A stretch of 32,325 nucleotides of DNA from Akkermansia muciniphila (GTDB taxonomy: Bacteria > Verrucomicrobiota > Verrucomicrobiia > Verrucomicrobiales > V1-33), in NCBI GenBank assembly GCA_945861415.1, contig CAMAUV010000049.1:1-32325 (forward strand). Direction: 5' to 3'. Position numbers and translations under genes: made by a program. Below, in pieces: positions 14,244-25,197 of this stretch (position 1 is its first letter; each line of letters starts with the position of its first letter). Below the pieces are notes generated by a model. The model had not been told where the DNA came from. It made no database searches and saw only the letters and a list, made by a program, of their open reading frames with translations.

Positions 14244-17200
14244 TCAGGGCAGCGAGCGGCGGATGAGACTGAGGATGTCGGCCAGCAGGTCGCCGGAGGG
14301 GGAGCCGCCTTTTTCCAGGATGGCGCGCACACAGCCACTGAGGCGGGCGCGGTCCTCAGCGGTGGCGTGGCGGGCAGTGACAACGAGGATGGGGATGTCC
14401 TGCCAATCGTCATAGCGGCGGAACTGCTCGACGAATTCAAATCCATCCATCACCGGCATCATGAGATCCAGGAGGACGAGCGCGGGGCGTCGCTCCCGCA
14501 TAAGCGCGAGCGCCTCAGCGCCGTCCGAGGCCTCCAGCACATCGCGACCATCGCGCTCGAGGGCGCGGCGGAATAGTTCGCGCGTTTCGGCGTTGTCGTC
14601 CACCACCAGCACCGGCCCGCAGGACGCCCTGCCGCCAGTAAGTCTCGCGAGACGGGCGGAGAGGTCCTCCCATGCCACTGGCTTCACAAGATAATCTGAT
14701 GCGCCCAGCGCATAGCCGTGCTGGCGCTGCTCAATAAAGGTAACCATGACGACCGGGATGTCCTCGGTGGCGGGATCCGTCTTCAATTCCGACAGCACCT
14801 CCCAGCCATCCTGCCCGGGCAGCACCACATCGAGCGTGATGGCTGCTGGGCGCTGTGCTTTCGCGATGGCGATGCCCTCGGCCCCGCCGCCGGCGACGAT
14901 GACCCGGTAGCCTTTGTTCTCCAGACTGCGCTGCATAAGTTCGCGCACACCGGCGTCGTCATCAATCACGAGGATGAGCGGTGCTTCGCCGTTAGGTCTG
15001 ACCACAGATAGGCGTGGCAGCAAAACGGATTCAGTGCTGCAGGCGAGTTCCGCAGGAATGCGCACAGTGAACGTGCTACCGCGGCCGAATTCACTCTCGC
15101 AAGAAATGGTGCCGCCCATGAGTTTGCAGAGACCCTTGCTGATGACGAGGCCGAGACCAGTGCCGGTCTTATTGCCCTCGCGTGCGGCCAGCTTCTTGAA
15201 GCGGGTGAACAACTGTAGCTTTTCCTCCGGCGTCATGCCCCGGCCGGTATCCGCCACGTCCACCCGCAGCCAGCCTCCGTCCTCGCGACTGGCTGTTAGG
15301 GTGACACGGCCATTCTCGTTGAATTTGCAGGCATTCGAGAGAAGGTTTACAAAAACTTGCTGGAGCCGCGCGCGGTCGTGGCGCAGGGCGCCAAGCGATT
15401 CCACTCCTCTGAGGCTGAGAGTGTTATGGCGCTCGTCTGCCTGCGGTTTCATGGAGTCCGCGAGGCTGGCGAAGAACTCAGCACCGTCGAGCGGCTCAGG
15501 GTCCAGTTCGATGCCGCCCATGATGATTTTCTGGTAGTCGAGGATGTCGTCGATGAGCCGGCGGAGATAGGAGGCGGCATTGCGCACTTTGGCCACATCG
15601 CTGCTCTGCTCGGTGTCGAGGTTCGAGGTTTCAAGGAACTGGAGATAGCCAAAGATAGAATTGAGCGGCTGGCGGAGCTCGTGGCTCACGCTGGCGAGGA
15701 AGGCGTCTTTTGCAGCGGCGAGACCGCGCAGTTCTGTATTCGCCTCCTCCAGCGCGAGGGTGCGGTCACGCACACGGGATTCGAGGTCGGTATTAAGCTG
15801 ACGCAGGCGCTCGTGGCCATTGAGCACCTGCCGGAGCAGGCTCTCCAGCGCACGGGATATGTCGCCCACTTCATCTCCGCGGGTGACGGGCAGGGAGCGG
15901 CGCACGGTTTCGATTTGATGCTGAAGCTGTGCGACTTGCGGCTCCTCGCTGCCGTTGGTGACACTTTGCGCCGCGCGGGTGATGCGGCGCAGCGGGCGCA
16001 CGAAGAACATGGCGACTAGAAACGCCGCTGCGCCTGCCGCGAGGCCAAGGATGAGTGTCTCGCGTCGTATCTGACGGAATTCGTGCTTTACGCTCTCTGA
16101 CAATTCCTCGCGGAAGGCGGTATAAACAAAATACAGCGGTGGGTCCGACGGCGGCGTGCTACCATTCCAATCCCCGGGGCGCTCCTCCGGCTTAAGATGG
16201 AGGAAGAAGCGTACGATTTGGGCGTCAGCATTCTCCAGCACCACTGGTTCGTGCCATTTCACCGGACGCGATCCTGTAGAAGGAAACCGCTGGCGATAGG
16301 TGTCATCCACATACCCACGCCACTTGGTGATCATTTCAGGCGTGCGGGCCAGCAGGCGCACGGTGCGTGTGGAAATCCCCGCGCCGCCAAAGCGCACACC
16401 CTCTGTCCCGGATGGCAGCGCCTGCTGTTGCACCCAGCGGATGAAGTCGGGGCGGTCTTTTTCGTCCGCATCCTTGATGGCGGCAGAGAGGGAGGGAGTG
16501 GCTTCGCCTTCCAGATAATGAAATGGCTCCGGCACCGACTGCCGTGGAAAGAGCGGGCCCCGCTGCACCTGCACATTCGATTCTCCCCCAGACCAGCGGC
16601 GCTCGGTCGTGAGCGACTGAGCCTCGCGAAGGAGATGCAGCCCGCTGAACGGCTCCGACAGGGGCTCCGATGGGGATTTACGAAGCGCGGAGTGCTGGAG
16701 AAAAACGCCTTCATCATTCTGCAAAAAGGAAAGGTGCCGCGCAGAGCCGGACATATCCAGCGGCAGGAGTAGAGCGACCACGGAGCCATCGGCTCCACGG
16801 CATAGGCCCCACATCACCGGCACGCGAAGCAGCGGCGCATCTGGCGCAGGCGGTCGGACCAGCACGCGCACTTGGCTGTAGCCCAGCGGCAAGTCCCCGG
16901 CGAGCACCGGACTAATACAGGCCCTCGCCGTATGGGACTGCGCCAACTTCAAAGTGTGCTGGGGAATGGCTGGCGGACTGACTCCGAGCACACGGAACAG
17001 CTCCTCCTCACCACCGGCAGCCGGTATGCGGCGCACCGCGACCACGTCCCCCCACCACTGCGGAAGTGGGGCTTGGGAACCGGCGCCGGGAGCGAGCAGT
17101 AGCGCCAATAGTTTTTCCAGCTCCTCAGGATTCGCCGCACATTCAGCGGCCAGAGCTCGCAGCTGGTTCGCGCTGTCCAGAATTTCCCAGCAGCGCAGCT

Positions 17201-17372
17201 CCGCTTCATCCCCGAGGTCGAGGAGTTCGTGGTCAACCACGATCTGCGAAGTGGCCGACGACAAATGGAGGTGCAGGGCAAACGTGGTGCCGAGTACGAG
17301 CATTATGGCCACGAGGGCAAACTTCTCGCGGATGCCGAGTCGCCATCTCGCTGCGCTGCGGGGAGTGTTCAT
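14244..17372 (-). CDS. Hybrid sensor histidine kinase with two C-terminal receiver domains
   Basis: 1042 residues. Membrane helices lie at about 16-38 and 437-458, with a periplasmic sensor region of about 400 residues between them (no recognised fold). A HAMP linker follows (FFVRPLRRITRAAQSVTNG), then a coiled coil (about 515-555), the HisKA helix FLASVSHELRQPLNSIFGYL with phospho-accepting His564, and an ATPase domain with N-box NLLSNACKFNENG (Asn680), DTGRGM (708-713) and GTGLGLVISKGL. Two receivers complete the protein: the first (about 799-910) with acidic VIDDD, Asp848 and Lys897 (YLVKP); the second (about 920-1040) with VVDDN, Asp969 and an EKGG motif (Lys1021) in place of the usual KP. 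Phosphate likely passes from His564 to a receiver and on to an unlinked phosphotransfer protein. The signal is unknown. Confidence 0.92.
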   Translation of the reverse strand: MNTPRSAARWRLGIREKFALVAIMLVLGTTFALHLHLSSATSQIVVDHELLDLGDEAELRCWEILDSANQLRALAAECAANPEELEKLLALLLAPGAGSQAPLPQWWGDVVAVRRIPAAGGEEELFRVLGVSPPAIPQHTLKLAQSHTARACISPVLAGDLPLGYSQVRVLVRPPAPDAPLLRVPVMWGLCRGADGSVVALLLPLDMSGSARHLSFLQNDEGVFLQHSALRKSPSEPLSEPFSGLHLLREAQSLTTERRWSGGESNVQVQRGPLFPRQSVPEPFHYLEGEATPSLSAAIKDADEKDRPDFIRWVQQQALPSGTEGVRFGGAGISTRTVRLLARTPEMITKWRGYVDDTYRQRFPSTGSRPVKWHEPVVLENADAQIVRFFLHLKPEERPGDWNGSTPPSDPPLYFVYTAFREELSESVKHEFRQIRRETLILGLAAGAAAFLVAMFFVRPLRRITRAAQSVTNGSEEPQVAQLQHQIETVRRSLPVTRGDEVGDISRALESLLRQVLNGHERLRQLNTDLESRVRDRTLALEEANTELRGLAAAKDAFLASVSHELRQPLNSIFGYLQFLETSNLDTEQSSDVAKVRNAASYLRRLIDDILDYQKIIMGGIELDPEPLDGAEFFASLADSMKPQADERHNTLSLRGVESLGALRHDRARLQQVFVNLLSNACKFNENGRVTLTASREDGGWLRVDVADTGRGMTPEEKLQLFTRFKKLAAREGNKTGTGLGLVISKGLCKLMGGTISCESEFGRGSTFTVRIPAELACSTESVLLPRLSVVRPNGEAPLILVIDDDAGVRELMQRSLENKGYRVIVAGGGAEGIAIAKAQRPAAITLDVVLPGQDGWEVLSELKTDPATEDIPVVMVTFIEQRQHGYALGASDYLVKPVAWEDLSARLARLTGGRASCGPVLVVDDNAETRELFRRALERDGRDVLEASDGAEALALMRERRPALVLLDLMMPVMDGFEFVEQFRRYDDWQDIPILVVTARHATAEDRARLSGCVRAILEKGGSPSGDLLADILSLIRRSLP

Positions 17373-17411
17373 GCGCGCGAGTCTGCCACGTCTGCCCGCC
17401 GCGGCAAGTGC

Positions 17412-17894
17412 CTACACGTCCAGCACGTCGATTACCGCTTTCACTAACAGCAGCATCATGCCGCTTATGTCGTCATTCATGTGCTCACTGTCCAACTGGC
17501 CCTCGAAGATGTCATTCATGATGGCCCCGAATATCGGGAAGTGGCGGTAACTGCGGGTGAATTCCTTTGCGGAATCAAGCAGCGCTTTGTTCGATGCCCC
17601 CATCATCCCGGCACTTTCCTGATTTCTCTCATACGCGGCATTTATGGCGATGCGGCTCACCGTTGCGTCATCGCGGCCCTCCATTTGAAACGCACGCCAC
17701 GCCCACACACCGTAGAGCAGGAGAAAGCCTCGGTCGGCCAGCGCGCTGATCATTTCCTCGTGCTCCGTGAGAAAGGCGCAGAGGTTCGGCTGCTCGCGGG
17801 CAAACTCCTCGACGAGCTGCTGCGCGTGCTCTTCGGTGGAGTTGTAGAGGTCATTCCATGAATCCTGCACAGAGGCGTGAGAAACGGTGATCAT
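17412..17894 (-). CDS. Unknown protein upstream of the hybrid histidine kinase
   Basis: 160 residues from ATG 17894. Helix-rich, acidic, without a signal peptide. Readable stretches are DSWNDLYNSTEEHAQQLVEE, FLTEHEEMISALADRGFLLL, YGVWAWRAFQMEG, FTRSYRHFPIFGAIMNDIFE and DISGMMLLLVKAVIDVLDV. I recognise no domain. The frame is open upstream to 17999, but that part overlaps the DUF3820 gene; ATG 17894 falls 13 bases after its stop, which fits an operon. The stop is 39 bases before the kinase start. The three genes are therefore probably co-transcribed, though a functional link is not shown. Sequence composition is normal for the region. Confidence 0.7.
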   Translation of the reverse strand: MITVSHASVQDSWNDLYNSTEEHAQQLVEEFAREQPNLCAFLTEHEEMISALADRGFLLLYGVWAWRAFQMEGRDDATVSRIAINAAYERNQESAGMMGASNKALLDSAKEFTRSYRHFPIFGAIMNDIFEGQLDSEHMNDDISGMMLLLVKAVIDVLDV

Positions 17895-17907
17895 GCGGGT
17901 GCATAAA

Positions 17908-18249
17908 TCAGTCGCCGGGGAATTCAAACACGCGCTTCTTCCGCGGGCGCAGCGGATGCCGGCCCCCGTTTTTCTTCCGCAAAGGCCCGAATATTTCATC
18001 CGCTCCGGCGAGTTTGATCTCCATCACGATGCGGAGCACCTGCCCCAGCCTCCCGGAGGGAAACCCCGTGCGCTGAAACCAGAGCAAATACTCCTCCGGC
18101 AGATCAAAGAGCGGCACGCCATGCGGCGGAAAGGCCTTGGGTCCATACTTACCAAACGGCATGTGCCAGCGCCCTATGACATCCAGCGCCGCCGCCAGTT
18201 CATTGCGCCAGTCCAGCAGAAACTCCTCCTCAGGCGTAATCATGAACAT
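17908..18249 (-). CDS. DUF3820-family protein
   Basis: 113 residues from ATG 18249 (a second ATG at 18243 and a TTG at 18261 are alternatives). The pattern MPFGKYGPKAF...LPEEYLLWFQRTGFPSGRLG followed by VMEIKLAG matches the DUF3820 family (MPFGKYKG...LP-x2-YL-x-WF-x2-KGFP-x-GKLG...EIK-x-NGL). The family is small and cytoplasmic and has been named after a putative quorum-sensing-regulated virulence factor, but its biochemical role is unknown. The C-terminus is basic (PLRPRKKRVFEF), which could bind nucleic acid (inference). It opens a minus-strand group with the unknown protein and the hybrid kinase. Confidence 0.8.
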   Translation of the reverse strand: MFMITPEEEFLLDWRNELAAALDVIGRWHMPFGKYGPKAFPPHGVPLFDLPEEYLLWFQRTGFPSGRLGQVLRIVMEIKLAGADEIFGPLRKKNGGRHPLRPRKKRVFEFPGD

Positions 18250-18285
18250 ACGAAGCGTCAAATAGCGGGGCTCACAACGTGTAAT

Positions 18286-18978
18286 TTATTGGAGCACGGC
18301 ATCCACACGGAAATAGAAGCGGGCACCGGCAGCGATCGAAGCAGGAGCGCGCCAGACGGTGGTGAAGGAACCGTCCACGTTGGAGGTCTTACTTGTCAAG
18401 GTAATGCCGGCGCTGCTCCATGTTGTGAGATCAGCGCTGACATTGGGCGTGAGCACGACGTCGTCGCGGTTCTGGTGAGTGAGGGTGAAGGTGAGAAACC
18501 CGCCTTCGGTGGCTGCGAGCGGAAGGTTGTTACCGGCGGTAGCAGGGTTGGTGCCGAGCACGTATTCCATGACGGCATTGAGCCCTTCGCTGTCTTTGTC
18601 GGTATTCCCTCCGGGATTACCGAAGCCGCTGTGCCATACGGCCCAACTGCTGGTGCCGGGTGTGCCGCCGACTATACTGCTATCGCGCCAACTTGCGGGC
18701 AGTGAGTGGTCGGGATTGGTGCGCGGGGCGATGAGCACCAGAGAGACGCCATCGTTGTCCGCGCCGGTGGGCCATGGAGCGTTGTCGTCGTAGGTGAAGC
18801 TCTTGATGGCGCTTCCATTGGCAGCGTTCAAAATGACACTTTCGCCCTGATTGCTGAAGCTACCGGAGTAGGTGCCGAGGATGCGCGGCCGTTTGCCATG
18901 TCGGGACTCAGCGAGCGCCGCAAAGACATCGCCTGACTTCCCTTGCGCACTGAAGGTGGCGCCGCTGATGAGGCGCAC
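18286..18978 (-). pseudogene. C-terminal remnant of a lamin-tail-domain (LTD) surface protein
   Basis: The minus-strand frame encodes 230 residues without signal peptide or a sensible start (GTG 18978; the frame is closed at 18994). Its N-terminal part, RILGTYSGSFSNQGESVIL, then SFTYDDNAPWPTGADNDGVS, then LVLIAPRTNPDHSLPASWRD, is the second half of a lamin-tail domain as found in very large secreted proteins of Verrucomicrobia. The rest resembles the conserved C-terminal module of these proteins (EGLNAVMEYVLGTNPATAG ... ARFYFRVDAVLQ). Full-length relatives are many hundreds of residues longer, so the 5' part has been lost. The break coincides with the start of the divergent spermidine-synthase-like gene, which suggests a deletion or insertion joined the two. 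It may still be expressed as a truncated protein, but without a signal it could not be secreted. Confidence 0.65.
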
Positions 18979-18980
18979 CC

Positions 18981-19649
18981 ATGAAACCCACCATCACCCT
19001 TGCCGAATGCCGCACTCCCCGCGGTGACAGGCTCACCCTGATCCGGCATGATCGCGATTTCTTCCTGATGCTAGGCGGAGAGCAACTCATGAGCACCAAT
19101 GCCTGCGCTTCCGAGCAGCGCATGGCGGAACTGGGTTGCACAGATTTGCCAGGGAAGGCGCGCGTGCTCATCGGCGGGTTCGGATTTGGATTTACCCTGC
19201 GGCGGGTGCTGGAACTGATGCCCCCGGGTTCGGACCCTGTGGCGGTGGCAGAACTGCTTCCGGAGATTCTCGCATGGAACCGGGAATTTCTTCAGTCCGT
19301 AAATGGTGGCCTGCTCGACGACGCCCGGGTGAAGGTGGAACTGCGCGACGTTTTCGACTTCCTGAGCGCCACCGGGGCCTTGCGCTACCACGCCATCCTC
19401 ATGGATGTGGACAACAGCCCTGACCCCCTAGTGCAGAGGGAAAATGCGCGGCTTTACTCCGAGCCCGGGCTTCAGAGGATCCATTCAGCGCTGCATCCTG
19501 AGGGACGCGTGGTGTTCTGGTCCGGCTGCCGGGATGACGCTTTCGCCCGCTCGCTGAGAGGCACTTTTCACCATGTGGAGTGTATACCGGCAAAGCCCTA
19601 CCCGGGGGCAAGGCGATTCACCCATACTCTTTTCGTAGCCAAAAAGTGA
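18981..19649 (+). CDS. Spermidine-synthase-like protein (class I Rossmann methyltransferase fold)
   Basis: 222 residues. The glycine-rich strand-loop RVLIGGFGFGFTLRRVLE (61-78) and the acidic end of strand 2, VAVAELLPEILAWNRE (Glu91), form the cofactor site. Then come VKVELRDVFDFL (Asp123) and YHAILMDVDNSPDPLV, with MDVDN in the position of the catalytic Asp of polyamine synthases. It ends with HSALHPEGRVVFWSG and RFTHTLFVAKK. Proteins of this type are often labelled spermidine synthase or MnmC-like, but many act on unknown substrates. The usual N-terminal beta domain is short here. The start ATG 18981 abuts the remnant on the opposite strand. aspS follows after 107 bases on the same strand. 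Confidence 0.8.
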   Translation: MKPTITLAECRTPRGDRLTLIRHDRDFFLMLGGEQLMSTNACASEQRMAELGCTDLPGKARVLIGGFGFGFTLRRVLELMPPGSDPVAVAELLPEILAWNREFLQSVNGGLLDDARVKVELRDVFDFLSATGALRYHAILMDVDNSPDPLVQRENARLYSEPGLQRIHSALHPEGRVVFWSGCRDDAFARSLRGTFHHVECIPAKPYPGARRFTHTLFVAKK

Positions 19650-19756
19650 TGTTGCCGGGGATTCCGGGCCGAAAACCTCCTGTGGCCCCCTCATTTCGCC
19701 TCTTGAGCTCGGGGAAAACCGGGCCAGTCTGCGCGCCCTTTTCGACCCACCGCTCC

Positions 19757-21550
<1,794 letters not shown>

Positions 21551-21859
21551 CGCTGTGACAAGGAAGGCGATCTGCCGTCCGGGTTCAATCCCACGGGTCC
21601 GCACTTAGCAAGGCGGCTACAATGCGGGCAAATCTCAGACCCGATATGACAGTCTAGATGCAGCGTGTTCGGGAAGCGATGCCCCAGCCTCCATGCGATA
21701 ATAACGAGCAGTCGGTGCCCTAGCATGACATCGCAGCACTGAAACTTAAGGAAGTTCGGCTATTGAGCCGGACTAGATTCAGCCTCTTCCGGTCGGGCAT
21801 CCACTCATAAGAATCTGGCCCAACGCCGATTTCGAGGAGGGCGAGTCTCCCGAGGTTGC
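21551..21859. other. Intergenic region after aspS, no gene seen
   Basis: About 310 bases with no convincing gene. A minus-strand frame (21726-21499) contains a CPHC pair but overlaps the aspS end and has no other family feature. GGTTCAATCCC at 21584 resembles a tRNA T-loop but its stem does not pair. An inverted motif TTCGGCTATTGAGCCGGA lies at about 21755. Confidence 0.4.
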
Positions 21860-21988
21860 ATGGACACAGTGAAGGACGGAGAAGACAATATCCGCAAAGT
21901 CATCGCCTTCTCCAAAAACAACAAAAATCGCGAGCTCATGGCTGAACGTCCCACCAAAGTAGACTTCAATTACCTGCTCGAACTCTAA
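21860..21988 (+). pseudogene. 43-codon degraded copy of the aspS 3' end
   Basis: A short frame from ATG 21860 to TAA 21988 reads, from its tenth codon, NIRKVIAFSKNNKNRELM then AERPTKVDFNYLLEL. The aspS C-terminus reads SIREVIAFPKNNKANDLM then TDSPTQVDLKQLREL. About half to two thirds of residues match over 34 positions, with no gaps, and the DNA matches too (for example GTCATCGCCTTC). The differences are distributed as expected for diverged coding sequence, so this looks like the tail of a second aspS-type gene or an old duplicate, the rest of which is lost. It is unlikely to make a working protein. Confidence 0.75.
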
Positions 21989-22054
21989 TCGAATTCAAAC
22001 CTCGCCTTGCGCATTACGCACGCCCCTAAACTCTTCCCTCCCCCGATATTAGAG

Positions 22055-22381
22055 CTACCTCGCTGAGTCCTCAAACCGGAAGATCACCTCGCCGGCGCGG
22101 CGCATGTCTAGGTGGTCGCGGGCTTTTACCTCGATGAATCCGTGGTCCCGCTCCAGCAGGGCGAGCGCCATGGTGCGGCGCTCCAGTTCCCGCTCCAGCA
22201 GGGCTTTCTCGGCTTCGCGGCCTCTTGCGTCCTGATCCACTCTGCGGTATTCGGCCAACCGCGTGCGGAAAGGGATGGCGAAACAGGCGACGACTCCCGC
22301 AAAGATCAGCAGGGAGAGTGCTTTGATAGCGAAGTCCCAGAAGTTGGAAGGATCGCTGTCGGCCTGAGCGCGGAGTGGCAT
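22055..22381 (-). CDS. FtsB/DivIC-type septum formation initiator
   Basis: 108 residues with one membrane helix (about 17-38, AIKALSLLIFAGVVACFAIP) and then a coiled coil (EYRRVDQDARGREAEKALLE, LERELERRTMALALLERDHG), ending in the globular motif GFIEVKARDHLDMRRAGEVIFRF, which matches the family pattern (P-x2-IE-x2-ARE-x-LGM-x2-PGE-x-V-(Y/F)). FtsB/DivIC joins FtsL and FtsQ (DivIB) at the division site. The gene lies directly downstream of eno on the same strand, the arrangement found in many bacteria (eno-ftsB), which strengthens the call. ATG 22381 is 62 bases after the eno stop; a hairpin sits between them. Confidence 0.85.
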   Translation of the reverse strand: MPLRAQADSDPSNFWDFAIKALSLLIFAGVVACFAIPFRTRLAEYRRVDQDARGREAEKALLERELERRTMALALLERDHGFIEVKARDHLDMRRAGEVIFRFEDSAR

Positions 22382-22396
22382 TGATGAGGGCGGTAA

Positions 22397-22426
22397 CAGA
22401 GCGTCCGCCGGGTGACAGACGCCCTG
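22397..22426 (-). other. Hairpin between eno and the septum-initiator gene
   Basis: CAGAGCGTC (22397-22405) and GACGCCCTG (22418-22426) pair over nine positions with one G-T wobble in the minus-strand RNA, around a 12-base loop. No T-run follows, so it is more likely a partial attenuator or processing site than a full terminator. This is a hand fold only. Confidence 0.3.
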
Positions 22427-22442
22427 CCCCGCGAGGTTGCAT

Positions 22443-23747
<1,305 letters not shown>

Positions 23748-23864
23748 TTATTCAAATTGCCAGAAAATCAAGAGCTATTAAGATTCTCGTGGCTATTTTC
23801 CCATTCCGTCGGGGTTGCTACTTGCAAGCCGGAAGATATTTTCCCTTAGCCGGGAGAGCCAGAT

Positions 23865-25061
23865 TTACGCAATTTGCCGGTAAAGCGCCTCGAAATCCTC
23901 ATTAGTCACCGGTCTGGGATTGAACTGCGCGGTCCACTGCCCTGCCGCTTCTTTGGCTAGGATGGGCAGCAATTCAGGAGTAAGGACAGTTCCCGGGAGC
24001 CGCGCGGGCAGTCCAGCTTTTTCCAGCAGGCTGGAAAGGAATACCGGCAGGTCCCCGGCTCCCACGCTGGAGGAGAGACGCGTATACTCCTCCGCGGCAT
24101 GGGCTTCGCTGGCATTGTGACTCACTACCAAGGGGAGCATCATGCCCACGGCCCCGCCATGCACGGTCCCAAAGTGCGCCGTCAATGGATTGGCCGCGCT
24201 GTGCGCCGCCCCGAGCATGGAGTTTTCAATGGCCGTGCCCGCCAGCGCCGCCCCCAATTGCATGGCTGCGCGCGCCTCCTCGTTGTTCGGTTCATCACAC
24301 ACGACCGGAAAAGCCTTGGCCAGCAGCGCAAAAGCTGCCCGGCTGTAGGACACGGAAATCTCTGAGCGCTTCCGGCTCACCGTGCTCTCCACTGCATGAG
24401 AAATAGCATCGATGCCTGTCACACACGTCACACCTCGCGGTTGCGAAATCGTGAGCAGCGGATCGAGAATGGCGATGCGCGCCGCCGCCTTCGGATCACC
24501 GCAGGCCATCTTAGCATGTGTCAACGCATCACTAATGAGCGCATAACTCTGGCACTCGCTACCCGTGCCGCTAGTAGTGGGAATGGCGATGAGCGGCAGC
24601 ATGGGATGCGTGGCTTTGCCCGTGCCCCAGTAGTCTTTCATTTGGCCACCATTGGTCAGGAGAAAATTGCAGCCTTTGGCCGTGTCCATGCTGCTGCCGC
24701 CGCCCAGTCCTATCAAAAAGTCCGCCCCCATAGCCCGGGCGCTCTCCACACAGGCATCCACGGTATCGGTCGTGGGATTTTCCACCACCCCCATAAACGC
24801 GCTCCACTCCAGTCCCGCAGCGCTCAGACTATTAATCACGCGCTCCAAATGCCCCGCCTCAGCGATACCGCGGTCCGTCACGATAAGCACTCGCCTTGCC
24901 CCCATATTCCGTGCGAAAATCCCCGCACGCTCCACGCTGCCTGGCCCAAACACCACCTTGGTCTCAGGCGTATTCGAGAACCTCCCCACAAAGGCAGGCA
25001 CGCCCGGTCCACAATACTTTTCGATGAGACTGGCGGCAGTGTAGGCTGGTTGGGAAGGCAT
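23865..25061 (-). CDS. Iron-containing (group III) alcohol dehydrogenase
   Basis: 398 residues from ATG 25061. N-terminal Rossmann-like domain: TKVVFGPGSVERAG, RRVLIVTDRGIAEAGHLERV, VVENPTTDTVDACVESARA, FLIGLGGGSSMDTAKG (the GGGS-x2-D-x-AK pyrophosphate motif) and LIAIPTTSGTGSECQ. The metal site is formed by Asp218 and His222 (GIDAISHAVES), His287 (LGAAHSAANPL) and His301 (FGTVHGG). The enzymes use NAD(P)H and Fe(II) or Zn for aldehyde/alcohol or related conversions; the substrate cannot be told. The frame is open upstream to 25178, with an ATG at 25085 as an alternative; 25061 gives the usual family length. It lies downstream of recQ by 136 bases. Confidence 0.92.
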   Translation of the reverse strand: MPSQPAYTAASLIEKYCGPGVPAFVGRFSNTPETKVVFGPGSVERAGIFARNMGARRVLIVTDRGIAEAGHLERVINSLSAAGLEWSAFMGVVENPTTDTVDACVESARAMGADFLIGLGGGSSMDTAKGCNFLLTNGGQMKDYWGTGKATHPMLPLIAIPTTSGTGSECQSYALISDALTHAKMACGDPKAAARIAILDPLLTISQPRGVTCVTGIDAISHAVESTVSRKRSEISVSYSRAAFALLAKAFPVVCDEPNNEEARAAMQLGAALAGTAIENSMLGAAHSAANPLTAHFGTVHGGAVGMMLPLVVSHNASEAHAAEEYTRLSSSVGAGDLPVFLSSLLEKAGLPARLPGTVLTPELLPILAKEAAGQWTAQFNPRPVTNEDFEALYRQIA

Positions 25062-25197
25062 AGGGAAGGTGGAATGGGGCCGCATTGCATACGGAACGCT
25101 GGACGCACCCTTTCGGCACCACAGATTCGCAGAGCAAGTGAGAGCCTCTACCCTTTTCGGGCGCTGTGGTGGCTGCACCGGAACAACAGTTCAGGCC

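Noticed and set aside
21575..21605. A tRNA-like T-loop (GGTTCAATCCC) after aspS
   Set aside because: The flanking bases do not form a T-stem and no anticodon or acceptor arm can be laid out upstream.
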